Shown: positions 43,429 through 53,020 of the stretch, piece after piece | Layout: each line of letters begins with the position of its first letter | How positions within the stretch are numbered: position 1 is the first letter of the stretch | Assembly (NCBI GenBank): GCA_019411365.1 | Contig: DXQT01000011.1 | Location: forward strand, 14,746-78,745 | Length of the DNA: 64,000 nucleotides | Direction: 5' to 3' | From: Roseburia sp. | GTDB lineage: Bacteria > Bacillota_A > Clostridia > Lachnospirales > Lachnospiraceae | Position numbers and translations under genes: made by a program | Notes under the pieces: model-generated | Databases searched by the model: none | What the model was told of the DNA's origin: nothing | What the model saw: only the letters and a program-made list of their open reading frames with translations

Positions 43429-46092
43429 ATGAAATTACCAGAATTAAAGAAAAGATTTACAAGAAAATATGTGATCCGTATTATTGCAGGTGTGTTAGTC
43501 GTTGGAATGGTCGGAACAGGAGTTTCCACGGCAAATGTATTTGCAGCAAAGACAGCACAGGAGAGTACTGAAAGTACAGAGAGCACCGAAAAAGACAGCG
43601 AAAAAGATGATTCTGATGCTGAGAGCAAATTAAAAGATGCATTAGATGACAGTATCAAATTCAGCGAGAAAGAGATTGGCAAAGAAGAAACGGTATATGT
43701 TCTTGCAGACAGCACCGGAAAAGAGCGCAAAGTGATCGTTTCCGATCATCTGATCAATGATGAAAATAAGGATACGATCGAGGATGCTTCTACCTTAAAA
43801 GATATCGAAAATGTAAAAGGTGATGAGACATTCAAACAGGATGGCAGCAAACTGACCTGGCAGGCAGACGGCAACGATATTTATTATCAGGGAACCTCCA
43901 CAAAAGAGACACCGGTATCCCAGACAATTACCTATTCTTTGGATGGTAAGGAAGTAAAGCCGGAAGAACTTGCAGGAAAATCAGGAAAAGTGACGATCCG
44001 TTTTGATTACACCAACAATGAGACGGTAAAAACAAAGATCGACGGAAAAGAGGAAGAAATCTATGTCCCATTTGCTGCGATCAGCGGAATGGTATTAGAT
44101 GACAGCTTTTCTAATGTAAAAGTTACCAATGGTAAAGTAATCTCCGATGGCAAAAATAATATTGTAGTCGGATATGCACTTCCGGGATTAAAAGAGAGCT
44201 TAGATGTGGATGATTCTGATTTTGACGGAGATGTATCGATCCCGGATTACGTGGAAGTAACTGCAGATGTGGAGAATTTCTCATTAAGCACCACAATGAC
44301 AGTTGTGATGAATGCAACAAACTTTATCAGCAAAGACGGAGATGCAGATCTTTCTGAAGTTGATGATATGTTAGATACTTTAACAGATGCAACAGATCAG
44401 TTAAAAGATGGTTCCGGTGAGCTCGCAGACGGTGTAGATACTTTAAAATCCAAGATGGGTGAGTTTAAAGACGGTGTCGGAACATTAAAGAACGGTATCA
44501 AAGATTATACGGATGGAGCTTCTACTTTATCCACAGGAATCGGAACATTAAAGAGTGGTGTGGATACCTTAGCAGGAAGTGTACCAACACTGATCAGTGG
44601 TGTGGGAACCTTAAAAGATGGTTCAGCAAGTGCAGCAAAAGGAGCATCTTCCTTAAAAGACGGAGCAGGAACCTTAAAGAAAGGTGCCAAGGATGTATCT
44701 ACCGGAGCGAATACACTTTCCAATGGTGTGAAAGATCTTTCTACCGGAGCAAATACCTTATCAGGCGGAGCAAGTGATCTCTCCACCGGAGCAGATACGT
44801 TATCTGCCGGAGCAACATCTCTTTCCGATGGTGCTAATACGTTATCGAGTGGAGCAAGCAGTCTGAATGATGGAGTGCAGTCGATTGCAACAAATATGAA
44901 AACGTTAGTCAGTGGAGCAAAACAAGTGTCTGACGGAGCTGCTAGTCTTAATGCAGGCGTAAGTACATTGATTGGTAAACTGAATGATATGGGAACAACA
45001 CTTGCAACAAATAAAGCAGGGCTTGAAGCACAGCTTCAGGAAAAAGGAACCTCACTTGAGAATGCACAGGCTACCATTAATGCATTAAAGGAAGTTCAGC
45101 AGAGTCTGATTCAGGGAATAGCTGTAGAGGGTACAAAACCGGATACTGCCATTGCTATTTTTTCACAGGTATCACAGAAACTTAATGTTCCAATCAGCAA
45201 TTCAATTGATGCAGCATCAGTAATCGCAAGTTTATCCGATAAGATTGCAACGATTGGTCAGGCACAGGGAGCAGCAAATGTCATTGATACCGTAGCCGGA
45301 CAGCTTGCAGGGCAGGACACGCAGGAGCAGCTTACTGCTTTAGCAACAGGAGCAAGCCAGCTTGCGGCAGGTGCACAGAATGTATATGATGGAGCAAGCC
45401 AGCTTTCCACTGGAGCAGATGCAGCAGCAGCCGGTTCTGCCCAGGTAGCACAGGGAGCAGCAGACCTTGCAACGGGAGCCGGAACCTTAAAGACCGGAGC
45501 CGCAAGTCTTGCAACGGGAGCTGGAACCCTGAAAAAAGGAGCATCTGACCTTGCAACCGGAGCAACCAAGTTAAAGAAAGGAGCCGGAGATCTTGCAACG
45601 GGAGCTGGAAAAGTGGCAGACGGAGCATCTACACTGCACAAAGGAGCATCTGATCTTTCCGATGGTTTAAATACCTTAGACGGTGGTATCGGACAGTTAA
45701 AAGAGAAAGCCGGATCCCTTTCTACCGGAGCTGACCAGTTAAAGAGCGGTACAGACCAGCTTGCAACCGGAGCATCCACACTTGTTTCAAATAACCAGAA
45801 GTTAAACGATGGTGCAGGTACTTTAAGTGATGGTACCGATGCGATCATTGATGGTGTTGGAGAACTTTCTGACGGAGCGCATCAGCTTGCAGACGGAATC
45901 ACGGAATTCAGCGAGGATGGAATCGATGAGATCATCAATTCCTACAATGGCGATATCGAGCCGCTTGTTGACCGTATCCAGGCTGTATTAGATGCCGGTG
46001 CTGATTACCAGACTTATACTGACATTGCAGATGGCGTGAACGGAAGTGTTAAATTTATTATCAAAACGGATGCGGTAAAAGCAGAAGACTAA
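43429..46092 (+). CDS. exported X-X-X-Leu-X-X-Gly heptad-repeat protein
   Basis: 887 residues. The signal peptide (about residues 1-39, hydrophobic IIAGVLVVGMVGTG, cleavage after VFA) directs export; no other membrane span or sortase motif is visible. From about residue 330 to 860 there are dozens of seven-residue units of the type L-x-x-G-A-x-x (ATLSTGI, DLSTGAN), interrupted by a non-repeat coiled segment around 520-640. This pattern is the xxxLxxG heptad repeat seen in YhgE/Pip-like proteins. Strong RBS GAGGAGG. The lack of the YhgE membrane ends suggests it is a separate extracellular partner of the MMPL protein. Confidence 0.85.
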   Translation: MKLPELKKRFTRKYVIRIIAGVLVVGMVGTGVSTANVFAAKTAQESTESTESTEKDSEKDDSDAESKLKDALDDSIKFSEKEIGKEETVYVLADSTGKERKVIVSDHLINDENKDTIEDASTLKDIENVKGDETFKQDGSKLTWQADGNDIYYQGTSTKETPVSQTITYSLDGKEVKPEELAGKSGKVTIRFDYTNNETVKTKIDGKEEEIYVPFAAISGMVLDDSFSNVKVTNGKVISDGKNNIVVGYALPGLKESLDVDDSDFDGDVSIPDYVEVTADVENFSLSTTMTVVMNATNFISKDGDADLSEVDDMLDTLTDATDQLKDGSGELADGVDTLKSKMGEFKDGVGTLKNGIKDYTDGASTLSTGIGTLKSGVDTLAGSVPTLISGVGTLKDGSASAAKGASSLKDGAGTLKKGAKDVSTGANTLSNGVKDLSTGANTLSGGASDLSTGADTLSAGATSLSDGANTLSSGASSLNDGVQSIATNMKTLVSGAKQVSDGAASLNAGVSTLIGKLNDMGTTLATNKAGLEAQLQEKGTSLENAQATINALKEVQQSLIQGIAVEGTKPDTAIAIFSQVSQKLNVPISNSIDAASVIASLSDKIATIGQAQGAANVIDTVAGQLAGQDTQEQLTALATGASQLAAGAQNVYDGASQLSTGADAAAAGSAQVAQGAADLATGAGTLKTGAASLATGAGTLKKGASDLATGATKLKKGAGDLATGAGKVADGASTLHKGASDLSDGLNTLDGGIGQLKEKAGSLSTGADQLKSGTDQLATGASTLVSNNQKLNDGAGTLSDGTDAIIDGVGELSDGAHQLADGITEFSEDGIDEIINSYNGDIEPLVDRIQAVLDAGADYQTYTDIADGVNGSVKFIIKTDAVKAED

Positions 46093-46116
46093 AGAACCGC
46101 TTTTAGGAGGAGTAAG

Positions 46117-46695
46117 ATGAATGCGTTGGAGAATCTGCTGATCATAGCAGGCATATCGCTGGATATATTTGCAGCCATGGAGTGTCAGGGATCACTGGTA
46201 GCAAAGATCGACAAAAAACAGCTTGTCAAACTGTGTGCACTGATTGCTGCATGGCAGATGGCAGCGCTGTTCGTCGGAAGCTACCTGTCAGGACTTTTGT
46301 ACCGTAACACCATAACGCACAATGAAAAAGTGACCGGGTTTGTCATTGCAGCAGCCATCTTTTTCTGCCTGGGAGTGCGGCTGGTTGCAAAAGCCATAAA
46401 AAATGATCGCATTGTAGAGCACTGTGAACAGAAGCTTGGATGGAAACAGTTACTGGCGATTGCGGCAGTTACCAGCATTTATACCCTGCTGACCGGTATT
46501 GCATTTGGCTTTCTGGGAACAAATCTTCTTGTCATGCTCCTGATGATCGCAGGACTTACGATCGCGGTTGTTGTGACCGGTATCTATACCGGATATCACC
46601 TTGGATTTGAGCATAAGACAAAAGCATATATTGCGGGAGCAATTCTTCTGTGGATTGCAGGGATAGACGTTATCGTAAGACATATTTTGCGGTAG
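46117..46695 (+). CDS. MntP-like (DUF204-type) membrane protein
   Basis: 192 residues with six hydrophobic segments. It resembles the MntP manganese-efflux family (ISLDIFAAME near the N-terminus in place of the SMDAFAVS motif; YIAGAILLWIAGIDVIVRHIL at the end) but the key Asp/Gly pattern is only partly matched, so I call it MntP-like. RBS AGGAGG. Probably the last gene of the MMPL operon; 25 bp from the heptad-repeat gene. Confidence 0.7.
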   Translation: MNALENLLIIAGISLDIFAAMECQGSLVAKIDKKQLVKLCALIAAWQMAALFVGSYLSGLLYRNTITHNEKVTGFVIAAAIFFCLGVRLVAKAIKNDRIVEHCEQKLGWKQLLAIAAVTSIYTLLTGIAFGFLGTNLLVMLLMIAGLTIAVVVTGIYTGYHLGFEHKTKAYIAGAILLWIAGIDVIVRHILR

Positions 46696-46710
46696 ATAAT
46701 AGATTGTACG

Positions 46711-46770
46711 CTTTTGTGCAATTTGACAGACCTAAAATTGAAAACCACCTTTTGACACACGAATCTATGA
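46711..46770 (+). repeat. intergenic repeat element, copy after the MntP-like gene
   Basis: TTTTGTGCAATTTGACA followed by CCACCTTTTGACACACGAAT. The same two blocks with similar spacing occur at 58269-58328, and the second block also at 36039-36079 in reverse. Function unknown. Confidence 0.6.
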
Positions 46771-46777
46771 AGAAAAG

Positions 46778-46834
46778 AAAATCCGGTTTCACACTGTCAG
46801 GTAAAAATCTGGCAGCGGGGAACCGGATTTTTTT
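46778..46834 (+). terminator. nested terminator after the MntP-like gene
   Basis: Outer stem AAATCCGGTT/AACCGGATTT (46778-46788 and 46821-46830), inner stem CTGTCAG/CTGGCAG, then a T run. Confidence 0.85.
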
Positions 46835-46839
46835 GTACG

Positions 46840-46868
46840 TTGCAACAAGGTTTTTTCTTCGCTATAAT
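46840..46868 (+). promoter_or_regulatory. promoter of the radical SAM gene
   Basis: TTGCAA (46840-46845), 17-bp spacer, TATAAT (46863-46868), 25 bp before the ATG. Translation upstream of this point is therefore unlikely. Confidence 0.75.
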
Positions 46869-46892
46869 GAAAAAAATGGAGGCAAAAAACAG

Positions 46893-48767
46893 ATGAAGAT
46901 TTTACTTACGGCGATCAATGCCAAATATATACATTCCAACCTTGCCGTGTATAATCTGCGTGCATATGCCGCACATTACGCAAAAGGCATGGCTGATTCC
47001 GATACAGTAGAGATCGGGGAATATACGATCAACAACCAGATGGAGGATATTTTAGAGGGAATCTACAAGGCGAAGCCGGATGTTCTTATGTTTTCCTGTT
47101 ATATCTGGAATATTGCATTTGTGGAGGAACTGGCGGAAGAATTTCACAAGCTTCGTCCGGAAGTGCCGGTCTGGGTAGGAGGTCCGGAGGTTTCGTATGA
47201 GACGGAGAGTTTTTTGAGAGAACACCCGCAGATCACCGGTGTGATGATCGGGGAAGGGGAAAAGACATTCTGTGAGCTGGCGGAGTATTATGCCGGGAAA
47301 AGCCGGAGAGACAAAGAAAAGCAGAAAATACAGGAAACACAGAGAACAGGAGAGGGTAAAAGCACGGAGGAAAGATCGAAACCTGGAGAAATCCCAGGGA
47401 TCGCATACCGGAACGGGGATGAGATCATCTTTACCGCACCGCGGGAAATGCTCGATTTAAGTGACATTCCATTCTGCTATGACAAGGCGGGCGATTTTAA
47501 AAACCGTATCATTTATTATGAGTCGAGCCGTGGCTGTCCGTTTTCCTGCAGTTACTGTCTTTCCTCTGTGGAAAAGCAGCTTCGCTTCCGGGATGCGGAG
47601 CTTGTGAAAAAGGAACTGCAGTTTTTTATTGACCGGGAAGTGCCGCAGGTAAAATTTGTGGACAGGACATTCAACTGTAATCATGCGCATGCAATGGAGA
47701 TCTGGTCTTACATTAAGGAACATGATAACGGAATCACCAATTTCCATTTTGAGATCTCTGCAGATCTTTTGAGGGAAGAAGAACTTGCATTGATCGGAAC
47801 GATGCGGCCGGGGCTGATCCAGTTAGAGATCGGTGTGCAGTCGACGAACGGGGCGACGATCAAAGAGATCCACCGCACCATGCAGTTAGAACGGTTAAAG
47901 GAAGTTGTGAAAGAAGTTCAGAAACATGAGAATATCCATGAGCATCTGGATCTGATCGCAGGACTCCCATTTGAAGATTATGACACGTTTGCAAAATCCT
48001 TTGATGAGATCTATGAACTCCGCCCAAACCAGCTCCAGCTTGGATTCTTAAAGGTGTTAAAGGGATCTTATATGTATGAGCATGCGAAAGAATATGAGAT
48101 CGAATACCACAGCAGACCGCCCTATGAAGTGCTGAAGACAAAGTGGCTTCCCTATGAGGATGTCTTAAAGATACGTCAGGTGGAAGAGATGCTGGAAGTG
48201 TATTATAACAGCGGGCAGTTTGAAATTACGATGAAGGTGCTCGGAGTTTTATTTAAAAACGCATTTTTCATGTTTCAGAAGCTTGGAAAATATTATGAGA
48301 GAAACGGCTATTTTGGCATGAGCCACGCGAGGATCCGGCGCTCGGAAATTCTGTTGGAATTTATCAAAGAAACATTTGCCGGAGATATCACTGCCGGAGA
48401 ACAGCGGAATATTACGGAAACAGGGAAAAAAGCTGATCATCTGGAAATCCTGGATATCATAAAAGAAAGCCTGATCTTTGATCTTTATTACCGTGAAAAC
48501 TGCAAGAGCAGGCCTGCCTGGGCAAAAGATTTAAGTGTATGGAAACAGGTGACGCGGGCATACTGCAAAAATGGAAAGCAGTCGCATGTGGAGTGTTTTT
48601 CCTATCGTTTTCCGGATAAAGGGGAACGGGTATTAAAAGAACTGCCCAAACGGGCAGGAAAACCATTGTATGCGCTGTTCGATTATACGGACAGGGATCC
48701 ATTAGACCATCAGGCGAAGGTGACGTGGATCATGGAGGATGAGGATGCAGGATTATGTAGTCATTGA
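46893..48767 (+). CDS. B12-binding-domain radical SAM protein (DUF4080 type)
   Basis: 624 residues. An N-terminal cobalamin-binding-like Rossmann domain (MKILLTAINAKYIHSNLAVY, about 1-140), a radical SAM core with CPFSCSYC (CxxxCxxC) at about residue 215, and a C-terminal DUF4080-like part ending in KPLYALFDYTDRDPL. Such enzymes are usually methyltransferases or sulfur-inserting enzymes; substrate unknown. A Lys/Arg/Glu-rich insertion (about 130-165) interrupts the first domain and looks like a flexible linker. Start 46893 is fixed by the promoter and GGAGG. The 3' end overlaps the exonuclease gene by 23 bp. Confidence 0.88.
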   Translation: MKILLTAINAKYIHSNLAVYNLRAYAAHYAKGMADSDTVEIGEYTINNQMEDILEGIYKAKPDVLMFSCYIWNIAFVEELAEEFHKLRPEVPVWVGGPEVSYETESFLREHPQITGVMIGEGEKTFCELAEYYAGKSRRDKEKQKIQETQRTGEGKSTEERSKPGEIPGIAYRNGDEIIFTAPREMLDLSDIPFCYDKAGDFKNRIIYYESSRGCPFSCSYCLSSVEKQLRFRDAELVKKELQFFIDREVPQVKFVDRTFNCNHAHAMEIWSYIKEHDNGITNFHFEISADLLREEELALIGTMRPGLIQLEIGVQSTNGATIKEIHRTMQLERLKEVVKEVQKHENIHEHLDLIAGLPFEDYDTFAKSFDEIYELRPNQLQLGFLKVLKGSYMYEHAKEYEIEYHSRPPYEVLKTKWLPYEDVLKIRQVEEMLEVYYNSGQFEITMKVLGVLFKNAFFMFQKLGKYYERNGYFGMSHARIRRSEILLEFIKETFAGDITAGEQRNITETGKKADHLEILDIIKESLIFDLYYRENCKSRPAWAKDLSVWKQVTRAYCKNGKQSHVECFSYRFPDKGERVLKELPKRAGKPLYALFDYTDRDPLDHQAKVTWIMEDEDAGLCSH

Positions 48768-49452
48768 TCTTGAAATGACAGGTCTGAATGCAAAGACCGA
48801 TCATATTTTAGAAGTAGGGGCAGTCAGAGTCCGGAACCATCAGGCGGTCGATAAATTTGGTGCAATTTTATGCCAGAACGTAAAGATACCGGAAAAAGTG
48901 ACTGAACTTACCGGGATCACAGAGGCGATGGTGCAGGGCGGCATGGAAAAAGAAGAGGCAATGCGGCAGTTCTTTGAATTTATCGGAGAGGATATCATCG
49001 TTGGGCAGAATGTGATTTTTGATTATGGATTTTTAAAGCAGTGGGCGGTAAATCATAATATGCCATTGGAACGGAATGCGGTTGATACCTTAAAACTTGC
49101 AAGGAAATTTTTGCCGAAAGAGCAGAAAAAGGATCTGGAAAGCCTGTGTGCCTGCTTTGGGGTAAAAAGAGAAAATGCCCATCGTGCATTTGACGATGCA
49201 TATGAAACATGGCAGGTTTACGAGGCACTCAGGGAACGATACGAGGAGGAATCTGCCGGAGATTTCATGCCAAAGCCGCTTCTTTATAAAGCGAAAAAAC
49301 AGACGCCGGCAACGGCACGGCAGATAAAATACTTAAGAGAATATGCGGCGCATTATCAGATCAAACTGCCGGAAAATTTCCCGGAGATGACAAGGAGCGA
49401 GGCATCAAGACTGACGGATCGGCTGATCGCCACCTATGGGAAAATGCCATAA
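48745..49452 (+). CDS. DEDD-family 3'-5' exonuclease (PolC/DnaQ-like)
   Basis: 235 residues. The exonuclease domain has DLE at residues 8-10 (Exo I), NVIFDYGFL (Exo II) and HRAFDDAYET (Exo III, DEDDh). It is close to the proofreading domain of PolC but stands alone. The C-terminal ~60 residues (TPATARQIKYLREYAAHYQIKLP) are a separate small helical module. ATG 48745 lies six bases after GGAGG; the ATG at 48739 directly abuts it and is unlikely. Confidence 0.88.
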   Translation: MQDYVVIDLEMTGLNAKTDHILEVGAVRVRNHQAVDKFGAILCQNVKIPEKVTELTGITEAMVQGGMEKEEAMRQFFEFIGEDIIVGQNVIFDYGFLKQWAVNHNMPLERNAVDTLKLARKFLPKEQKKDLESLCACFGVKRENAHRAFDDAYETWQVYEALRERYEEESAGDFMPKPLLYKAKKQTPATARQIKYLREYAAHYQIKLPENFPEMTRSEASRLTDRLIATYGKMP

Positions 49453-49499
49453 AATATTATGTGTGGAACGAGCCGGATGTCTATGAAGCATGATACGGA

Positions 49500-50126
49500 T
49501 CATTGTACCGGCGTATTTGCGGTATCTTCCGGGAGCATGGCGGTCAGTTTTTCTACGATCGAACGTTTCATCAGAGAATCAAGCTGTTCTGCGGATGCAA
49601 GGAGTTCCCGGATCCGTCCGTTTTCGCCGGAAGACTGATAGATCTTAGCTAAAAGCAGATAATTCTGGCTTAAGTCGGAGCCGATACTGATACCATATTC
49701 TAAAATTGTACGGGCATCATCGGTATGACCGAGTTCGAAAAGCTGTCCGGCATAGGCGGTAAGCGTCTGACAGAGTGTGGTAAAATTTTGTTCGTATTCC
49801 GTCAGGGCAGGGAGACTGGCAGTACCGTAAGTGATCTTCAGATCAGTATTGGTCTGTGTGCCGAAATTGACGATCTTTTGCCCGGAAAGCGTCTGCAGGG
49901 TATTTTCATAATTTTTTAATAAATCATTTTCGTACATACCTATTGGAAATTTGTCAAAAGGTATGGTAATATAGGGGAGTCCGCTTAAATCCTGTAAGCG
50001 GGTGTTGTTTGCGATGGATTCCCTTTTCCAGAAGCGGTCAGTTACGTTCTCCTGGGAGCGGTTTGAACGTTTACGGAAAAATGTGAACAGGCAGACAACT
50101 GCAATGAATAAACCTAAAAATGGCAT
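49500..50126 (-). CDS. membrane-anchored hypothetical protein with TPR-like region
   Basis: 208 residues. One N-terminal span (about residues 2-18) followed by a basic stretch; the C-terminal half has TPR-like helices (LFELGHTDDARTILEYGI, NYLLLAKIYQSSGENGRI). I do not recognise the family. AAAGG RBS eight bases before the ATG. Divergent from a 34-residue membrane protein gene. Confidence 0.7.
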   Translation of the reverse strand: MPFLGLFIAVVCLFTFFRKRSNRSQENVTDRFWKRESIANNTRLQDLSGLPYITIPFDKFPIGMYENDLLKNYENTLQTLSGQKIVNFGTQTNTDLKITYGTASLPALTEYEQNFTTLCQTLTAYAGQLFELGHTDDARTILEYGISIGSDLSQNYLLLAKIYQSSGENGRIRELLASAEQLDSLMKRSIVEKLTAMLPEDTANTPVQ

Positions 50127-50173
50127 GTGAAATCCTTTCCGTGCCGTGTTTTTTGAAATGGAGGTACATTTAT

Positions 50174-50278
50174 ATGTATGATTTCAGTAAAAAGAAAAAT
50201 AAAAAAGTACTTGCAGCAGTTGTGATCATTCTGGTTGGAACGATGCTGCTTACGACTGTACTTGCGGCACTGTTGTAA
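50174..50278 (+). CDS. 34-residue single-span membrane protein
   Basis: Short ORF with a strong GGAGG RBS ten bases upstream (50159-50163). The sequence has a Lys-rich N-terminus (MYDFSKKKNKK) and one hydrophobic helix (about residues 12-34) running to the C-terminus. The positive-inside rule puts the tail outside. Its composition and RBS argue for a real gene. No family recognised. Confidence 0.6.
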   Translation: MYDFSKKKNKKVLAAVVIILVGTMLLTTVLAALL

Positions 50279-50345
50279 TAAATCTGTTCATGTAAAATAT
50301 ACTAAAAACAGGGCAAACAGTCAAATATATTCGTGGTAATGCACC

Positions 50346-50373
50346 TTGAAAAAGAGGGCAGTTGTGATAAAAT
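50346..50373 (+). promoter_or_regulatory. promoter of the VanW-family gene
   Basis: TTGAAA (50346-50351), 16-bp spacer, TAAAAT (50368-50373), 45 bp before the ATG. Confidence 0.6.
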
Positions 50374-50417
50374 GAACAGCAAAGATTCAGCAAAAGCAAT
50401 AGTTTCAGAGGGAAAAG

Positions 50418-51962
50418 ATGAAAAAAACAGGTAAAATATTAGCAGTTCTGGGGTTAGCCGTGGCATTTGGCGCTATTTTAAATCCGACGCAGGCAAAAGC
50501 GGAAGACACAGACCGTATTGCGCAGGGAGTTTATATTGGCAATATTGATGTCGGCGGTATGACAGAGCAGGAAGCTTTGAATGCAGTGACTGATTATGTA
50601 AATAATGCAGGGGAAGCTGTATTTACACTGACTGCAGGAGAGCATAGTACGCAGGTAAAGGCATCGGATCTGGCACTCGAGTTTACCGATATGAATGTTG
50701 TTTCAGAGGCGATGGATGTCGGAAAAAGCGGCAATCTGATTAAAAAATACAAAGATAAGAAAGACCTTGAAAATGGCAGTGTTGTCATTGATATGGTGTT
50801 GAACGTAGATCATGATACAGTATCAGAACTGCTTGCCGAGAAAGCGGATGAGCTCGATCAGAAGGCAGTGGACAATGGTCTGGTGCGTGAAAATGGAACA
50901 TTTAAGATCATTAAAGGGTCGCAGGGTGTTGAAGTCAACGTAGAAAAGTCGATTGCAGCGATCGAAAATTACGTCAGTAACGACTGGGACGGACAGGGTG
51001 GAAATATTGAACTTACAGCAGAGATCGTGGAGCCGAAGGGAAGCGAGGAAGAGCTTTCTAAGGTAAAAGATCTGCTCGGTGGATTCAATACGAATTACAG
51101 TTCTTCTACCCAGAACCGCTGTGACAATATTGCAACGGCAGCAGGCAAGATCAATGGAACTGTTTTATATCCGGGAGAAGAGTTTTCTGTTTATGAGACG
51201 ATCGGACCGTTAGATGCAGCCAATGGGTATGAACTGGCCGGAGCCTATGAAAATGGACAGACCGTACAGTCCTATGGCGGTGGCGTCTGCCAGGTTTCCA
51301 CAACATTATATAATGCAGTTATTTTAGCGGAACTTGAAGTTACCGAGCGTTCGAACCATTCTATGATCGTTACCTATGTCAAACCATCCATGGATGCTGC
51401 GATCGCAGGCGATTACAAGGATTTAAAATTTGTCAATAATCAGGACGTACCGATCTATATTGAAGGATATACTTCAGGAAAAAATGTTTACTTCAATATT
51501 TACGGGGAAGAGACAAGACCTGCAAACCGTAAGGTGACATATGAGAGTGAAGTTGTATCAGAACAGGATCCGGGCACACAGTTTGTTGCAACCGGAGATC
51601 CGGTGGGAACTATGAGTGTATCCCAGGGAAAACATGTCGGATATGTGGCACAGCTCTGGAAAGTCGTTACGGTAGATGGTGTCGAAGAGAGCCGCGAAGT
51701 ATTTAATAAGAGTACTTATAAGGCATCACCAAAGATCGTAAACGTTGGAACGGCATCGGAAGATCCGAATGCATCAGCGACAATCGGTGCGGCGTTGGCG
51801 ACCGGTGATGAAGGAACGATCTATGCCGCAGTTGCCCAGTTTACTGCAGCGGCAGCAGCCACACCGGAACAGCCGGCAGAGAACCAGTCTGCAGAGGAAC
51901 AGGCAATTGTCGGAGACGGACAGGTGGACGTCAGCGGAGATAACGGTGGAAATGGTCAGTAA
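50418..51962 (+). CDS. exported VanW-family protein
   Basis: 514 residues. Signal peptide (about 1-29, cleaved near AKAED) then a peptidoglycan-binding-like (PG_binding_4 type) repeat region with GVYIGNIDVGGMTEQEAL, followed by the VanW domain: FNTNYSSSTQNRCDNIATAA, LYPGEEFSVYETIGP, QSYGGGVCQVSTTLYNAV and SNHSMIVTYVKPSMDAAI. VanW proteins are linked to cell-wall metabolism but their activity is unknown, despite the name. The C-terminal ~60 residues are Ala/Glu/Gln-rich and disordered. RBS AGAGGGA. Followed by a hairpin AGGCTG/CAGCCT near 51986-52007. Confidence 0.92.
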   Translation: MKKTGKILAVLGLAVAFGAILNPTQAKAEDTDRIAQGVYIGNIDVGGMTEQEALNAVTDYVNNAGEAVFTLTAGEHSTQVKASDLALEFTDMNVVSEAMDVGKSGNLIKKYKDKKDLENGSVVIDMVLNVDHDTVSELLAEKADELDQKAVDNGLVRENGTFKIIKGSQGVEVNVEKSIAAIENYVSNDWDGQGGNIELTAEIVEPKGSEEELSKVKDLLGGFNTNYSSSTQNRCDNIATAAGKINGTVLYPGEEFSVYETIGPLDAANGYELAGAYENGQTVQSYGGGVCQVSTTLYNAVILAELEVTERSNHSMIVTYVKPSMDAAIAGDYKDLKFVNNQDVPIYIEGYTSGKNVYFNIYGEETRPANRKVTYESEVVSEQDPGTQFVATGDPVGTMSVSQGKHVGYVAQLWKVVTVDGVEESREVFNKSTYKASPKIVNVGTASEDPNASATIGAALATGDEGTIYAAVAQFTAAAAATPEQPAENQSAEEQAIVGDGQVDVSGDNGGNGQ

Positions 51963-52035
51963 TTTATTATAAGAAACAAAAAGAGGCTGCCTCGTAAGAG
52001 ACAGCCTATAACTATAAACAGGAATGGAGTTTGCG

Positions 52036-53019
52036 ATGAAGATTGGAAAAGTACCGGAGAATGTGCTCAAACGCTCCGTATTTAAACAGATACATACCAA
52101 AAGACCGGAGGTTGTCTTAGGCGCCGGTGTGGGAGAGGACTGCGCGGCGGTCAAGCTGGCAGAGGATGAGACACTTGTGATGTCAACAGATCCGATCACA
52201 GGAACGGCACAGGATATCGGTACACTTGCAATCCAGATTACGGCAAATGATCTTGCCAGTGCCGGGGCAGAGCCGGTCGGCGTTCTGCTTACTGTCTTGC
52301 TTCCACCGGAGATTGAAGAGCCTGATCTAAGAGAGATGATGCAGCAGGTAGAAGCTGCATGTGCAAAGGCAGGCGTGCAGGTCATGGGCGGTCATACGGA
52401 GATCACGGCAGTTGTCAACCAGCCGGTTATTTCCGTTTGTGGTGTCGGCAAAGTAAAAGACGGATGCCTGATCTCTACCGGAGGGGCAAAGCCGGGCATG
52501 GATATTCTTGTGACAAAGTGGATCGGGATCGAGGGAACCTCCATCATTGCAAAGGAAAAAGAAAAAGATCTTTTAACAAGATTTTCTGCACCATTTATCG
52601 AAAATGCGAAAAAACTGGATGTATATTTATCCGTGCTTTCAGAGGCCGCAGTCGCCGTTCGGTCTGGCGTTAGTGCTATGCATGACGTCACAGAGGGCGG
52701 TATCTTTGGTGCACTCTGGGAAATGGCAGAAGCATCTGGCGTCGGACTTGAAATCGATTTAAAAAAGATTCCCGTTCGTCAGGAAACAATCGAAATCTGT
52801 GAATTTTTCGGAATCAATCCATATGAACTGATCTCAAGCGGTTCTATGCTGATGGCGGCAGCCGATGGCAATCTGCTGGTAAATGAGCTGAAAAAAGCGG
52901 GAATACCGGCGGCGATCATCGGAAAAGCGACAGCCGGAAATGACAGAGTTTTATTAAATGAGGATGAGAGACGGTTTTTAGAGCCGCCGAAGACGGACGA
53001 ATTATATAAAGTTGTATAA
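52036..53019 (+). CDS. HypE/AIR-synthase-like protein
   Basis: 327 residues with the AIR-synthase fold shared by HypE, ThiL, PurM and SelD. Conserved stretches: GEDCAAV, STDPITGTAQDIGTLAIQI, NDLASAGAEPVG, VMGGHTEIT and HDVTEGGIFGALWEMAEASG. It lacks the HypE C-terminal Cys that is carbamoylated (it ends ELYKVV), and no hydrogenase genes are near, so it is a HypE-like protein of unknown substrate. ATG 52036 has GGAG seven bases upstream. Confidence 0.85.
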   Translation: MKIGKVPENVLKRSVFKQIHTKRPEVVLGAGVGEDCAAVKLAEDETLVMSTDPITGTAQDIGTLAIQITANDLASAGAEPVGVLLTVLLPPEIEEPDLREMMQQVEAACAKAGVQVMGGHTEITAVVNQPVISVCGVGKVKDGCLISTGGAKPGMDILVTKWIGIEGTSIIAKEKEKDLLTRFSAPFIENAKKLDVYLSVLSEAAVAVRSGVSAMHDVTEGGIFGALWEMAEASGVGLEIDLKKIPVRQETIEICEFFGINPYELISSGSMLMAAADGNLLVNELKKAGIPAAIIGKATAGNDRVLLNEDERRFLEPPKTDELYKVV

Positions 53020-53020
53020 T

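Noticed and set aside
45258..45848. Long minus-strand ORF (196 codons) opposite the heptad-repeat gene
   Set aside because: It mirrors the repetitive codons of the real gene; the product is a Pro/Ala/Val low-complexity string and there is no RBS.
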